This document shows, piece after piece, positions 8,954 through 18,916 of a stretch of DNA of 61,124 bases. The position numbers and the translations under genes were made by a program. Source of the DNA: Gemmatimonadota bacterium (lineage in GTDB: Bacteria; Gemmatimonadota; Gemmatimonadetes; Gemmatimonadales; Gemmatimonadaceae); NCBI GenBank assembly GCA_027622655.1, contig JAQBYI010000016.1:1-61124 (forward strand), in the 5' to 3' direction. The notes under the pieces are model-generated. The model had not been told where the DNA came from and ran no database searches. It saw only the letters and a list, made by a program, of their open reading frames with translations. The number at the start of each line of letters is the position of its first letter. Position 1 is the first letter of the stretch.

Positions 8954-10465
8954 TCAAACCAGGAATGTGCCGAGCGAAACTGCGTTGGCAAGGGCTGCAA
9001 TGTCACCGGCTATTACGCGGTCGGCTTCGAGTCGGGGTACGAGCCTCCGCACGCGAGTGACTGCCTCTTCGATTCGCGCTGACGAGCGGAGCGGGCGCCT
9101 GAACTCGAGGCCCTGAGCCGCACACATCAGCTCGATCGCGATGACGTTCGACACATTCTGAACCACGCGCCGCAGCTTGATGGCTGCACCCATCGCCATC
9201 GGGACCACGTCTTCCTTGCCGCCGTCCGTGGGAATCGTATCTACGCTCGCCGGATGGCAAAGGACCTTGCACTCGCTCGCGAGCGCTGCAGCGGCCACCT
9301 GCGCCATCATGTAGCCCGAATGGAGCCCTCGTTCGTGTGCCAGAAACGCCGGAAGCCCTTCGTTGAGATCCGGGTTGACGAGCCGGTCGATCCGCCGCTC
9401 CGACATCGTTACGAGATTCGTAAGCGCGATCGCGAGAAAGTCGGCGGCCATCGCGCCGGCCTGGCCGTGGAAGTTCCCGCCCGAGAGGAGCGTGCCATCG
9501 GCGAACACCAACGGGTTGTCCGTCGCCGCGTTGATCTCCCGCGCAAGCAGTCCTTCGCAAAACCGAATGGCATCGAGCGCCGGGCCGTGCACCTGCGGCA
9601 TGCACCGAAGCGCGTAGGCGTCCTGCACCCGCGGATCGCCGGTACGGTGCGACTCCCGGATGGCGCTCCCTTCGCCCAACGCGCGAAGCCCGGCCGCCGC
9701 CTCCAACTGCCCGACCTGCCCGCGCGCCGCATGAATCCGCTCGTCGAACGCCGCAGGCGTGCCGAGCAGTGCGTCGAGCGTCGCAGCTCCAGCCACCTGC
9801 GCCGTGCCCCACAGAATGAGCGCATCGCCAACGGCGAGCGCAGTCACCCCTGCATGCGCCTGCGTGCCGTTGATGAGCGCCAGTCCCTCTTTCGATTCGA
9901 GCGTCACCGGCTTCAGTCCGGCGGCGGCCAGCGCCTTCGCTGCCGGCATGGAATGATCACCGACAAACAGGTCACCCTCGCCAATCAGCGAGAGCGCGAG
10001 GTGTGCGAGTGGAGCCAGGTCTCCGCTCGCTCCGACGCTCCCCTGCTCCGGAACAGCTGGCCAGAGGTCGGCGTTGAGCATTCCAAGCAGCAACTCCGCG
10101 AGGGCGGCGCGAGCGCCCGAATAGCCGGCCGCCAGCACATTCGCCCGCAGAACCATCATCGCGCGCACCTCGCGTTTCGGCAGCAGCGGCCCAACACCCG
10201 TCACATGCGACCGAACGAGGTTGATCTGCAGCTCCGCGAGCTTGTCGGCGGGAATGCGCACGTCGGACATTTTGCCAAAGCCCGTCGTGACGCCGTACAC
10301 GGCCGCGCCCGACGCAACAATCGCATTCACCACGCCGCGGCTCGCCTGCATCCGGTCCCGCGCGGCATCGTCGAGCACGACCCGCGACGTGCCGTTCGCA
10401 ACTGCCCGCAACGCGTCGAGCGTGAGCGACCTGCCGTCTATCGTGATGGTCTGCGATCCACTCAT
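8954..10465 (-). CDS. hutH: Histidine ammonia-lyase
   Basis: First enzyme of histidine degradation: non-oxidative deamination of L-histidine to trans-urocanate. The 503-residue product has the Ala146-Ser147-Gly148 triad, in [14 protein letters not shown], that cyclises into the MIO electrophile. It also has the catalytic Tyr57 in YGVTTGFGK and the conserved [12 protein letters not shown]-type segment. The start ATG overlaps the lptD stop by 4 nt (ATGA), so its translation is probably coupled to that outer-membrane gene, an unexpected partner. Confidence 0.96.
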   Translation of the reverse strand: MSGSQTITIDGRSLTLDALRAVANGTSRVVLDDAARDRMQASRGVVNAIVASGAAVYGVTTGFGKMSDVRIPADKLAELQINLVRSHVTGVGPLLPKREVRAMMVLRANVLAAGYSGARAALAELLLGMLNADLWPAVPEQGSVGASGDLAPLAHLALSLIGEGDLFVGDHSMPAAKALAAAGLKPVTLESKEGLALINGTQAHAGVTALAVGDALILWGTAQVAGAATLDALLGTPAAFDERIHAARGQVGQLEAAAGLRALGEGSAIRESHRTGDPRVQDAYALRCMPQVHGPALDAIRFCEGLLAREINAATDNPLVFADGTLLSGGNFHGQAGAMAADFLAIALTNLVTMSERRIDRLVNPDLNEGLPAFLAHERGLHSGYMMAQVAAAALASECKVLCHPASVDTIPTDGGKEDVVPMAMGAAIKLRRVVQNVSNVIAIELMCAAQGLEFRRPLRSSARIEEAVTRVRRLVPRLEADRVIAGDIAALANAVSLGTFLV

Positions 10466-13410
10466 GGTCGGCTCTGTGGGATACCGTAGCTCGACCGGTT
10501 GTAGTCGAACTTGATGTCAGGTTGGGCCTTCAGCGATACGAAGAAAGTAAACGTGAAGTTGCCGTTGGGCGCCTGCGTGAAGCCGAACACCGCATTCCAG
10601 TCGTGCAGCTCGCGTTGCAGCGTCACCGCCTGGAGGCCGAACTCGCTTCGCTGAAAATCGTAGTTCGTGGACCAGCTCGCGGACCACTTCGGCGTGAGGC
10701 TGAAGCTGGTCCGCAACTGCACGTTCATCTGCGGTGGAACCCGGAAGAACGTTCCGCCCGCGGTCGTCTGGTTCGCATTGACATCGATTGGCGGCGCGGC
10801 GAGGGCGTTGCGCACGCAGATGTCGTACTGAAGTGGATTGATGTCCCTGTACACCGCGCACTGCAGGGTTGCATCGTACTCGATCACATTGCCGCCGACT
10901 GGCGGACGCTGCTGACTCAACGAGAACGACACCTGTGCCTGGAACGCTCCGCCGCTCGGCAGCTCCAACCCACTCCCTCGAATCGATTGCCCCGCCATCC
11001 CGGCGGCGGGCGTTCGCAACGCCGCGGTGGGTTGCTCGACTCTCGCTGTGGTATCGCGAGGTTCATCGGTGTTCGGACCGCCAAAGAGCCTGCCCAACAG
11101 TCCTCCGATGCCCGACCCTGCGCCGATACTGAAACCCGCGCGTAACGACTCGAGATACGGACTGAAAACGGCCGAGTCGGCGAGAATGCTGCCCTGGAAG
11201 AGCGAGTAGGTGACGCCGGCATCGAAGCCCGGCAGGAGATCAGACCGCATTGACATGTCGAACCGGTCGGTCGCGAAACCGGACTTGCCGGTTGCGCGCG
11301 CGCGTTCGAAATCCCAGGTGAGCGACGAAAATTGCAGCGCCAGCAGCTTGACCTTGCGGCCGGCCTCGGGGTTGAGCGAATCCGCGTCGGACGTCAGCTT
11401 GGCCTCGAACACATGCTGCATTGAGAGCGTCACGCGGTTCTGCGCGAGTGAACCGAGGAATCCGGCCTGGGTCAGGCCGAGCGCGGCCAGGTAGTCGGAA
11501 GAAATAGCCTTCGCGGGCGAATACGAATACGAAAGCGACGTAGTGATCGAGTGCCGGATTCGCGAGACCGGCCCCAATCCGCCGTACAGCGCATAGAACG
11601 TCGGCGAGACGCCGAGCCCATAGTTGAAGCGTTTCCCCTGCGCGACCCAGTTGGCACCCGTGCGCTCGCTTCGAACGAGGAACGCGCCCGACCCCACGTT
11701 CGCCATGGAGATCGTCGGGACGATGTTCCACGTGCCACCGAAGAACTGCGGCAGGTTGACGCCGAGATCAAAGTCGAGCTCGCTCAGCCATGTCCGCTCG
11801 TAGACACGCGTGCTCTTGCGACTCGTGTCCGCCTGGTCGATGACCGTTCGCAGCTCCGGGTAGTCATTGCCGCGATCGGATGCGCGCAGCGACGCGTTGA
11901 CCTGAAAGTCGAACACCTTGAACGGCGACGTGAACGTCAGCGACGACGAGTGCGTCCCACGATCGACCTTGGTGCTGTCAAGCGTCCCGTCGGACCGCTG
12001 GATCAGGCGCTGAGAAAAATCGCCTTGCGAATCAAGGTGGCTGCTCCGCGAAGTGTTGATGCTCAGGCCGGGCGTCCACGTGAACCACTCCGCAACATCC
12101 AGCGGGCGCGACGTCAGGTTGATGTTCGGGTAACTCTCGTCGACCTGGGAACGTCCGGGGTACTGCCGGCGTGTGCCACCGATGCTGAGCTGCATCGGAC
12201 CGACGGTGCGTTGATAGTTCGCCTGCGACGCAATCGTGGCCAGCGCCGCGAGCGGCGCCAACGCCGTCTGGCGCTGGACGCTCGTACTCGTCGCAAAGTT
12301 CATGTTCGTGGTGAGGTGCGAGCGGATCGAAAAGTCCTGCGTGTGCGACCACGACAGCTGCGTGTTTGACGCGCCGCTGCTTAACGAGTGCACACTCGCG
12401 CCAACTCGCCCCGACGCAAAGCGGTCGAGCCAGCGGTATCGCACGTCGGCATTCCATCGCGTCCAGCCCGGATCCTGCAACGTGGCGCTCGCGCTGGACC
12501 GCCAGTCCATCGACGTGGAAAAGTCCACGTAGTCGCTGAAGGCGAAATAGTACCCGACGTTTTCGATCGTCCGTCGATAGAACGGACTGTTTCGAACCAG
12601 TTCCGTCATTCCGAATCGCGGCGTCAGGATGCCGCTGCGGCGGCCGGAGCGCGCGTCCTGGAATATGAACGGAAGCCAGAACACCGGAACGCCCTGAATG
12701 TGCATTACGACATTGCGCGCCACTACCATGTCGTTCGAGATGCGCTTGATCTCAGCCGCGGAGAAATGATAGTGCGGAATGCTGTCCGTGCACGACGTGA
12801 TCGTACCGTCGGCGCCGTAGAACACATTGTCGCGCCGCGCCGCCGAGTCAGCCGCCGAAAACGCCGCGCGGTGAGCCTCCACGTACCACGTTTCGCCACT
12901 TCGCGTAGCCGTGGAGACGTTGGATGCACTTCCTGCGCGCTTCACGAGATCGTAGTCAAGTATCCCGAGCGCGAGCATGTCGTCGCCTCGGGCCGGATCG
13001 TGGATGACGATCGTATCGCCCCGGGCCCGGACGCTGTCGGATTTCTGGTGATAGACGATCGTGTCGGCAATAAGCGATGTGAGCTCACGCTCCACCATTG
13101 CGCGTGCGCCCTTCACACCGATCAGGGTCATCACGCCTTCAACGGCGCGGTACTCGACAGTGTCGCCCTGATACCGGACCGTAGTCGCTCCAGGTCGCGA
13201 CATCAGTTCGAGCGCCACGGAATCGAGGGGAGCAAATTCCGCCTTTGGCGTGGCGCGGGCGGAGTCCTGCCTCTGCGGCGCCGTCACGGCTTCACGCCGC
13301 GGCCTCGTGGGAACTACCTGCGCTGAGGCAGGTGTCGCGCAGACAACCCATCCGAGCAACGCGAGCGCCGGCAGCCATGCCCGGCGCAGCACACGGGCCG
13401 TAAGGCGCAT
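10462..13410 (-). CDS. lptD: LptD-like outer-membrane LPS assembly protein
   Basis: A 982-residue protein resembling LptD, the outer-membrane barrel that inserts lipopolysaccharide. It begins with a signal peptide (residues 1-30, ending ATPASA). A periplasmic OstA-like region with repeated strands follows (for example GDTVEYRAVEGVMTLIGVKG). Then comes a long beta-strand-rich region with the LptD-type VPVFWLPFIFQD segment near its start. Few cysteines are present. The ATG at 13410 is chosen because it overlaps the tatC stop (TGATG) and starts the signal peptide; the frame upstream of it is antisense-like noise. Divergent from proteobacterial LptD. Confidence 0.85.
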   Translation of the reverse strand: MRLTARVLRRAWLPALALLGWVVCATPASAQVVPTRPRREAVTAPQRQDSARATPKAEFAPLDSVALELMSRPGATTVRYQGDTVEYRAVEGVMTLIGVKGARAMVERELTSLIADTIVYHQKSDSVRARGDTIVIHDPARGDDMLALGILDYDLVKRAGSASNVSTATRSGETWYVEAHRAAFSAADSAARRDNVFYGADGTITSCTDSIPHYHFSAAEIKRISNDMVVARNVVMHIQGVPVFWLPFIFQDARSGRRSGILTPRFGMTELVRNSPFYRRTIENVGYYFAFSDYVDFSTSMDWRSSASATLQDPGWTRWNADVRYRWLDRFASGRVGASVHSLSSGASNTQLSWSHTQDFSIRSHLTTNMNFATSTSVQRQTALAPLAALATIASQANYQRTVGPMQLSIGGTRRQYPGRSQVDESYPNINLTSRPLDVAEWFTWTPGLSINTSRSSHLDSQGDFSQRLIQRSDGTLDSTKVDRGTHSSSLTFTSPFKVFDFQVNASLRASDRGNDYPELRTVIDQADTSRKSTRVYERTWLSELDFDLGVNLPQFFGGTWNIVPTISMANVGSGAFLVRSERTGANWVAQGKRFNYGLGVSPTFYALYGGLGPVSRIRHSITTSLSYSYSPAKAISSDYLAALGLTQAGFLGSLAQNRVTLSMQHVFEAKLTSDADSLNPEAGRKVKLLALQFSSLTWDFERARATGKSGFATDRFDMSMRSDLLPGFDAGVTYSLFQGSILADSAVFSPYLESLRAGFSIGAGSGIGGLLGRLFGGPNTDEPRDTTARVEQPTAALRTPAAGMAGQSIRGSGLELPSGGAFQAQVSFSLSQQRPPVGGNVIEYDATLQCAVYRDINPLQYDICVRNALAAPPIDVNANQTTAGGTFFRVPPQMNVQLRTSFSLTPKWSASWSTNYDFQRSEFGLQAVTLQRELHDWNAVFGFTQAPNGNFTFTFFVSLKAQPDIKFDYNRSSYGIPQSRP

Positions 13411-14207
13411 CAGCCCTCCGCCCCGGACCCGATCGATTCGGCCTGCGCCTCCCGCTTTCTCCGCGCCCGGTAAACGAACCACGAGACGACAATGCTTAGC
13501 TCGTAGAGGCCGTAGATCGGCACCCAAAGAGCCAGCGTTGCGACCACGACATCGCCCGGCGTGATGATCATGGCAGCGACCAGAGAGAGGGCGGCTGCCC
13601 ACCGCCGCCCCTTCGTAAGCATGCTCGGCGTCACCAGCCCGAGCGCCGTCAGGATCAGCACGAGGATCGGCATCTCGAAAATCGCGCCAAACGCCAGCGA
13701 GATGATTGTGATGAAGCCGAAATACTCTTTGGCCGTGATCAGCGGGGTGAGCGACTCGACCGAAATGCTCATCCCCAGCTTCACCGTCATCGGGACAAAC
13801 ACAAGCACTGCGAGTGCGACGCCCACCAGAAATAGAAGCGCTCCAAAGGCCAACACCGGAACGATGACCTTGCGCTCCCGGGCCGAGAGCGCAGGCGAGA
13901 GAAACGCCCATACTTGATAGCCAACTACGGGACTGGCGACCACCAATGCCAGCAACCCGGCCACCTGCATGATGATCGTGTATATGCCCATTGGATGCGT
14001 ATACACGAGCCCGCCAGACGGAAGCATCGGTCGAATCGGGTCAATCAGAACCTTCATGACCGGTTCGAGGTACCTCCACGCCACCCAGAACGAGGCCGAA
14101 AACGCGATCCCGAGCGCGGCGAGGCTCTTCACGATGCGCCAACGCAGTTCCTCGAGGTGATCGAGGAACGGCATCTCAGCGCTTACTACTGGCTGGTCTA
14201 AGGGCAC
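13410..14207 (-). CDS. tatC: Sec-independent protein translocase subunit TatC
   Basis: Multi-span core receptor of the twin-arginine export system; it binds the twin-arginine signal peptide. The 265-residue product carries the family N-terminal signature FLDHLEELRWRIVKS and about six hydrophobic segments, with the conserved YQVWAFLSPALSARER and KEYFGF elements. A basic tail follows the last helix. The start is GTG at 14207; an internal ATG at 14174 directly before FLDHLEEL is a possible alternative. It is followed by lptD with a 1-nt stop/start overlap. Confidence 0.93.
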   Translation of the reverse strand: MPLDQPVVSAEMPFLDHLEELRWRIVKSLAALGIAFSASFWVAWRYLEPVMKVLIDPIRPMLPSGGLVYTHPMGIYTIIMQVAGLLALVVASPVVGYQVWAFLSPALSARERKVIVPVLAFGALLFLVGVALAVLVFVPMTVKLGMSISVESLTPLITAKEYFGFITIISLAFGAIFEMPILVLILTALGLVTPSMLTKGRRWAAALSLVAAMIITPGDVVVATLALWVPIYGLYELSIVVSWFVYRARRKREAQAESIGSGAEG

Positions 14208-14231
14208 GAACGTCCTGTGCCGACGATGCGG

Positions 14232-15068
14232 CTAGGGCTGCTTCAGCGTACGCAGCATTTCCACCGCGAGCTCGTACTCGTTCGAGCGCGGGTACTTGTC
14301 GACGAGTTCCTGGAACAACGTCGTCGCGCGCTCCTTGTCGGACGCTTCAACCGCGAGATTCGCGCGCTTCCAAAGCGAGCGCGATGCGGCTTCGGTTCCA
14401 GGATACTTCTGCACCACCAGCGCGTAGACCGAGTCGGCGGCTGGGCGGTTTCGTTCCTGGTAATACGTCTCGGCGATATACATCTGCGATTCCGGCGCGC
14501 GTTCGTGGGCCGGATACTCCGTAACGAGCGTCTGAAAACCGTTCCGCGCGGCGCCGGTGGCCCCTGTTGTCAGCTGCTGCCGCGCCAACGTGAAGAGTGT
14601 CGCCGCCGGTGGTGCATTGGACGCCTGCGGCCTGCCGGCCGAATCGCCGGTCGCGACAGGCGGTGGAGCTGGCGGCGCCACGGCAGTCGCCTCGACCGTC
14701 GTGCGCAATTCCTGGATCCGCCGTTGGCTCATGCCGATTCCTTCCTGCACCGCAACCATGTCGCGTCGCAGTTCCGCCATGGACAACGTCACATCACCCT
14801 GCAGGCGCTGCAGACCTGCGGTCACGCCGCGCACCGAATCGCTCATGGCCGCAAACTCGCGGTCGAACTGCTGCCCGAGCTGCTGCGATACCGACCGCAA
14901 GAGAGCTCGTGTAATCGAATCGGACCGCACCTGCTCGGCGCGCACCGATTCCTGCATCGCCGTAATGCTTAACTGAAGTCTCTCGACGTCGCTGCGGGTC
15001 GCGAGGCACCCGCCGGTCGCCAAGAGGGCGACCGGCAGATACACCCGAAAGCGACGCCGTCGGTTCAT
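14232..15068 (-). CDS. cpoB: Tol-Pal system protein CpoB/YbgF
   Basis: Periplasmic TPR protein of the Tol-Pal system, which in enterobacteria links outer-membrane constriction with peptidoglycan synthesis. The 278-residue product begins with a lipoprotein-like signal (LLATGGC, Cys21; the lipobox is imperfect). It has a coiled-coil region at about residues 28-110 and three TPR-like repeats from about 155 (for example FQTLVTEYPAHERAPESQMY). It is last in the tolQ-tolR-tolA-tolB-pal-cpoB order and overlaps the pal stop by 4 nt. Confidence 0.9.
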   Translation of the reverse strand: MNRRRRFRVYLPVALLATGGCLATRSDVERLQLSITAMQESVRAEQVRSDSITRALLRSVSQQLGQQFDREFAAMSDSVRGVTAGLQRLQGDVTLSMAELRRDMVAVQEGIGMSQRRIQELRTTVEATAVAPPAPPPVATGDSAGRPQASNAPPAATLFTLARQQLTTGATGAARNGFQTLVTEYPAHERAPESQMYIAETYYQERNRPAADSVYALVVQKYPGTEAASRSLWKRANLAVEASDKERATTLFQELVDKYPRSNEYELAVEMLRTLKQP

Positions 15069-15670
15069 GGAACCCGGATCGGGTTGCCGCCGGCCGTGAG
15101 CGTGAACTCGGCGCGTCGGTTTCTCGACCAGGCAGACTCATCCATTCCCTGCATGGCCGGGCGCTGCTCACCGAAACTCTCGACTTCCATACGAGCCTCG
15201 GAGACTCCACGCGCCACGAGATAGCGCCGGACGGCCGCAGCACGACGCTGGCCGAGCGCGATGTTGTACTCGTCAGACCCGCGCTCGTCGGTATGGCCCG
15301 AGATGCGGAGACGAATATCCGCGTTGGCATTCAGAACGGGAACCTTGGCATCGAGGGTCGCGGCCTGGTCGGCGCGGATCTCGTCCATGTCGTAGTCGAA
15401 GTAGACAGCGGCATCCAGCTTGCGTCGCGCATCGGCGCGGGCCGCCTCCATCCGGCTGGCCTCGGCAGCGGCAGCGGCAGCTGCTGCGGCGGCGGCCTCG
15501 CGGGCGCGCGTAGCTGCTGCCTCAGCGGCACGGCGCGCGGCATCAATCGAGTCCTGATTGACAGTCGGCGCGGGCGCAGGTGCCGGCGGCGGAGCCGGCG
15601 GCGGCTTCTTAGAGCACGCGGCGACTACCGCGACGAGCATGATCAGTCGGGAAATATGGAACCGGCGCAT
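15065..15670 (-). CDS. pal: Peptidoglycan-associated lipoprotein Pal
   Basis: Outer-membrane lipoprotein that binds diaminopimelate-containing peptidoglycan and TolB. The 201-residue product has a signal peptide with lipobox VAAC (Cys19), a Pro-rich then Ala-rich helical linker (about 22-85), and an OmpA-like domain with VYFDYD and the SGHTDERGSDEYNIALGQRR peptidoglycan-binding segment. The ATG at 15670 is chosen because GAGGAGG lies 6-7 nt upstream. A TTG at 15685 lies across that site. Confidence 0.95.
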   Translation of the reverse strand: MRRFHISRLIMLVAVVAACSKKPPPAPPPAPAPAPTVNQDSIDAARRAAEAAATRAREAAAAAAAAAAAEASRMEAARADARRKLDAAVYFDYDMDEIRADQAATLDAKVPVLNANADIRLRISGHTDERGSDEYNIALGQRRAAAVRRYLVARGVSEARMEVESFGEQRPAMQGMDESAWSRNRRAEFTLTAGGNPIRVP

Positions 15671-15697
15671 CGTGATCCTCCTCAAGAGGTGGGGCCT

Positions 15698-17071
15698 TTA
15701 GTACTGCCTTGAAAAATCGAGTCGTGGAGACCAGGCCGGATTCTGCACCTTGCCACCGTGGGTAAGCTGTCTGGCACGTGAACTCTCCATGTCCATCACC
15801 CAGAGTTGCTTCGTGCCGGTCCTGGTACTGACGAACACAAGGTGCCTTCCGTCCGCCGCCCAACTCGGGTCTTCGTTTTCACCCTCGCTGGTCAGCTGGC
15901 GGGCCGACTTGTCACGCACCGAAATCGTGAACAGCTGAAACTTTCCGTTGATCCTCGACTGGAAGGCAACTAGCCGTCCATCCGGCGACCACGACGGGTT
16001 GGACCGGTAAAGCTGATCGCCAAACCCGCTGCTGGTAAGGAGATCGGCATTCGAGCCATCCGCATCAACAATATAAACCTCCGGATGCCCAAGGATTCCA
16101 GAAGTGTACGCAATCTTGCGGCCGTCCGGACTGAAGGTGGGGCTCGAATTGAGACTTCCCTTGCGCGCTGTCAGTCGCTTGGGCTCGTCGGACGTGAACG
16201 GCGCAACAGAATAGAGGTCGAAACCGTCTGTGCCGGCTGCAAAGACCAGCTGACCGCCGTCGGGCGAAAACGCCGGGTTCATATTGGTCGCCGCCGCACG
16301 CGTGGACCAGCTTCGCCCGGTGAGGACGTCGCGAACAACGATCTTCGACGGTCCGCCGGCACCGGGGAGGGTGTTGTACGCAATCATGTTGCCAGCAGCA
16401 CTCCAGGCCGGCGACAGACCATCGACCGTTCCCGGCACAACGCGCAGGCCTTCGCCATCCGCGTCCACGCTCCATATCTCGTTGCCGCGAACAAACATCA
16501 CACGGCTACTCGAAATACCACGCTGCCCAAGCACCGCCAGTTCGATTGAATCAGAAACCACATGAACCGCATGCCGCCAATCGGGCGAGAGCGCCGGCTC
16601 CGGCAACGGAACGTCAATGACGGAAATGACCCGCTTGCCGGCGACGTCATGCACGGACACATGCAGCCCGCCCGACGGCGTTACCGCTGCCTGCACAACC
16701 GCTACTGCGTTCATCCTGGCATACAACACGTAGTTGAGCCCGCCCACCGGAGCATCGCCGCTGTCGGGAGCGATGACGGTCAGGCGATCGCTGAAATCGA
16801 GATCGCGTCCAAGTATCAGGCGCACGGAATCGGCATTTGCACCGACCACAGGCGTAAGTGCGACGCCCGGCTTGCCGCTGCGGTCGTATGTGAGCCCGAT
16901 GCGGACGCCGCTGGCGACAGGGTCCTGCGCCGGCAAAACAGAGGGACGCAGTCCCCAGAGCACGCAAACCAACCAGAAGGACGTGAGCGCGGCGCTGTAC
17001 GACCGCACCGCGACCGCACGGCCATCATCCAATCCGCGCGGCTGGCCTCGCGTGAAACTCCCTGCAATCAT
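15698..17071 (-). CDS. tolB: TolB-like beta-propeller protein of the Tol-Pal system
   Basis: Periplasmic six-bladed propeller protein that bridges Pal and TolA. The 457-residue product has a hydrophobic N-terminal signal (about residues 29-48), an N-terminal alpha/beta domain, then WD40-like PD40 repeats each with a SPDG or AADG turn (for example PAFSPDGGQLVFAAG, PTFSPDGRKIAYTSG). The ATG at 17071 overlaps the stop of the TolA-like gene (ATGA). Position between the tolA-like gene and pal fits the canonical order. Confidence 0.93.
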   Translation of the reverse strand: MIAGSFTRGQPRGLDDGRAVAVRSYSAALTSFWLVCVLWGLRPSVLPAQDPVASGVRIGLTYDRSGKPGVALTPVVGANADSVRLILGRDLDFSDRLTVIAPDSGDAPVGGLNYVLYARMNAVAVVQAAVTPSGGLHVSVHDVAGKRVISVIDVPLPEPALSPDWRHAVHVVSDSIELAVLGQRGISSSRVMFVRGNEIWSVDADGEGLRVVPGTVDGLSPAWSAAGNMIAYNTLPGAGGPSKIVVRDVLTGRSWSTRAAATNMNPAFSPDGGQLVFAAGTDGFDLYSVAPFTSDEPKRLTARKGSLNSSPTFSPDGRKIAYTSGILGHPEVYIVDADGSNADLLTSSGFGDQLYRSNPSWSPDGRLVAFQSRINGKFQLFTISVRDKSARQLTSEGENEDPSWAADGRHLVFVSTRTGTKQLWVMDMESSRARQLTHGGKVQNPAWSPRLDFSRQY

Positions 17072-17775
17072 CGCATCCTCTTTGGGTCGAAACTGAAAAT
17101 TATCGGAAGCACGTCGTCGGAGAACGCCTGTGGCAGAGGTCCGAAGCGACCGTTCGTGCCCGCTGCCTCCACCGCACCGAGGGCCGACTGGTCGAACACG
17201 TACGACCCGCTATTCGTGATCAGTCGCAGCCCGGTCACGCTCCCGTCGCGGTGGATCAAGAACGTGACCTCAGCCTTGAGTGACGCCGCATTCTGCGGTA
17301 TGTCAAACTGCAATGTGATTTGTCGTACGATGTTGGTGAGATACCCCGGAAACGGGAACTCGATACCGACCGTGTTCACATTCGCGACGTCGGATCCAGT
17401 ACCACCTTCCGGGCCACCGCCGGCTTTGGGCGGGGACTTGGTTTGAACGGCTTTCGTTGTTTTCGTGATGTTTGGCGTTGCCGCCTTTGACGGGCTTTGC
17501 GCACGCTTGGTAACGGCCTTGGCGGGAGCCGGGCCCGCCTTCTCAGGAGCGGCCGGCGCCGCAGTTGGCGTCTCTGTGGCCGGGCGCTGCGTTACCACGC
17601 CTTCGGAACGCGGACCGGCCGGCGCGGCGACAAGATTCACGCGGTACATCGGCGGCAGCACCGGCGGAGCGGCCGCGCCGCGAATGATGATTGCCGCGAC
17701 GACGAGCAAGTGCAGCACGGCCGACGAAACGATCGGGACCTTCAGCGACGCCGGAAGAGGCCGGGCTGCGGTCAC
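17068..17775 (-). CDS. TolA/TonB-type energy-transducing protein
   Basis: A 235-residue inner-membrane protein. It has one N-terminal span (about residues 14-34), a Pro/Ala/Lys-rich periplasmic spacer (about 50-125), and a C-terminal TonB/TolA-like domain (about 140-230, including GIEFPFPGYLTNIVRQI and LKAEVTFLIHRDGSV). From gene order (tolQ, tolR, this, tolB, pal) it should act as TolA. The C-terminal domain looks TonB-like, so I leave the symbol blank. The GTG start overlaps the tolR stop by 4 nt. Confidence 0.85.
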   Translation of the reverse strand: MTAARPLPASLKVPIVSSAVLHLLVVAAIIIRGAAAPPVLPPMYRVNLVAAPAGPRSEGVVTQRPATETPTAAPAAPEKAGPAPAKAVTKRAQSPSKAATPNITKTTKAVQTKSPPKAGGGPEGGTGSDVANVNTVGIEFPFPGYLTNIVRQITLQFDIPQNAASLKAEVTFLIHRDGSVTGLRLITNSGSYVFDQSALGAVEAAGTNGRFGPLPQAFSDDVLPIIFSFDPKRMR

Positions 17776-18188
17776 CGCGAGATGTCCTCCGGCTCAGTCA
17801 CGAGCGCCACGTTGGTCACCCCTGCGTTCTTCACGATGTCGAGCACCTGGGCGATGACCCCGTAGGGCGCGTTCCGATCACCCCGGATGTATACGCCTTG
17901 ATCGGCCTTGCGCGAAACGATTGCGCGGAAACTGGCGCGAAAATCACCTAACGAAATCGGATCGCTATCGACGAGAATCGTTCCGTCCCGCGTGATGCTG
18001 ATCGTCATGCCACCCTTTGAGTCCACTGCCAGCCCTTCGGTCTTGGGCAGGCTCAAGTCTATGCCGCCCTGCATGATGGGTGCGGTAATCATGAAGATCA
18101 CCATCAACAGCATCATCAGGTCAACGAGCGACACGACGTTGACCTCCGCGTACAGCGGAGTGCGGTCCCCGCGGCTCCCCCGCCTCAA
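17772..18188 (-). CDS. tolR: ExbD/TolR family biopolymer transporter
   Basis: A 138-residue proton-motive-force stator subunit. The single membrane span (about residues 19-39) lies in VVSLVDLMMLLMVIFMITAP and contains the functional Asp of the family. The periplasmic part has the ExbD/TolR fold with LSLPKTEG and YIRGDRNAPYG motifs. The TTG start overlaps the tolQ stop (TTGA), so production in step with TolQ is likely. Confidence 0.93.
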   Translation of the reverse strand: MRRGSRGDRTPLYAEVNVVSLVDLMMLLMVIFMITAPIMQGGIDLSLPKTEGLAVDSKGGMTISITRDGTILVDSDPISLGDFRASFRAIVSRKADQGVYIRGDRNAPYGVIAQVLDIVKNAGVTNVALVTEPEDISR

Positions 18189-18892
18189 ATCTTCCCGTCC
18201 CGCGCGAGCAGCGCGATGAGTTCGGCGCCAAAGCCGTCCAACTGTCCGTCAAACCGGTTGAGCCGCGCGGCAAAGATGTTGTACGCGAAAACCGCCGGGA
18301 CGGCCACGGCGAGTGCAGCGGCCGTGGCGACCAACGCCTCGGCAACTCCGGGGGCCACGGCGCTGAGGTTTCCTGAACCTTCCCGTGCGATTCCGAGAAA
18401 CGCGTCTATTACGCCGAGTACGGTTCCGAGAAGGCCGAGGAGTGGGCTCGCCGATCCGATGATCGCAAGCGTCGGCACATAAGCGCCAAGCCGGTCGCGT
18501 TCCGCCGTGAACTCAGCGTTGAGCACAAAGTGAAACGCCTCGACCTGCGCCGCATTCATTCGCGTGCGCACTTCGCCGCCGTCGAGTGCGAGCGGACGAA
18601 TCTCCTTCAGGAACTGCGTCGCGCGCGCGATGACTCGCGTGTGCGGGCCCGGTTCGAGTCGCTTGGCCAGAGCGGCAGCCTCATCGAGTTTGCTTACGCG
18701 CCCGAACTCGACCATGAACGCCGCGGTGCGCGTCGCGAGCCTTCGGAACTCGAGCCACTTGGCGAACATTACCGCCCATGAAAGGAGCGAGAGAAACGCA
18801 AGAATTGCGAGCACGATCTGCGCCGGAAGCGTCGCATTCACGACGAGTTCGACCGCAGTGCTCGGTATCGCGCTACCCGTTTGCAGAATCAT
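18185..18892 (-). CDS. tolQ: MotA/TolQ/ExbB family proton channel protein
   Basis: A 235-residue three-span inner-membrane protein that forms the proton channel with TolR. Spans are at about residues 25-45, 140-162 and 185-208. The conserved block between the second and third spans is PTLAIIGSASPLLGLLGTVL and VAEALVATAAALAVAVPAV. The ATG at 18892 lies 24 nt beyond the epimerase stop. It is the first gene of the tol-pal set in transcription order, but the epimerase and LysM genes run directly into it. Confidence 0.94.
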   Translation of the reverse strand: MILQTGSAIPSTAVELVVNATLPAQIVLAILAFLSLLSWAVMFAKWLEFRRLATRTAAFMVEFGRVSKLDEAAALAKRLEPGPHTRVIARATQFLKEIRPLALDGGEVRTRMNAAQVEAFHFVLNAEFTAERDRLGAYVPTLAIIGSASPLLGLLGTVLGVIDAFLGIAREGSGNLSAVAPGVAEALVATAAALAVAVPAVFAYNIFAARLNRFDGQLDGFGAELIALLARDGKI

Positions 18893-18916
18893 AGATGGCT
18901 GTGTCGTTTCAGGTGG

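Noticed and set aside
13411-13911. N-terminal extension of LptD upstream of the signal peptide
   Set aside because: The extra residues lie opposite the conserved tatC frame and are not protein-like; the signal peptide begins at the ATG at 13410.
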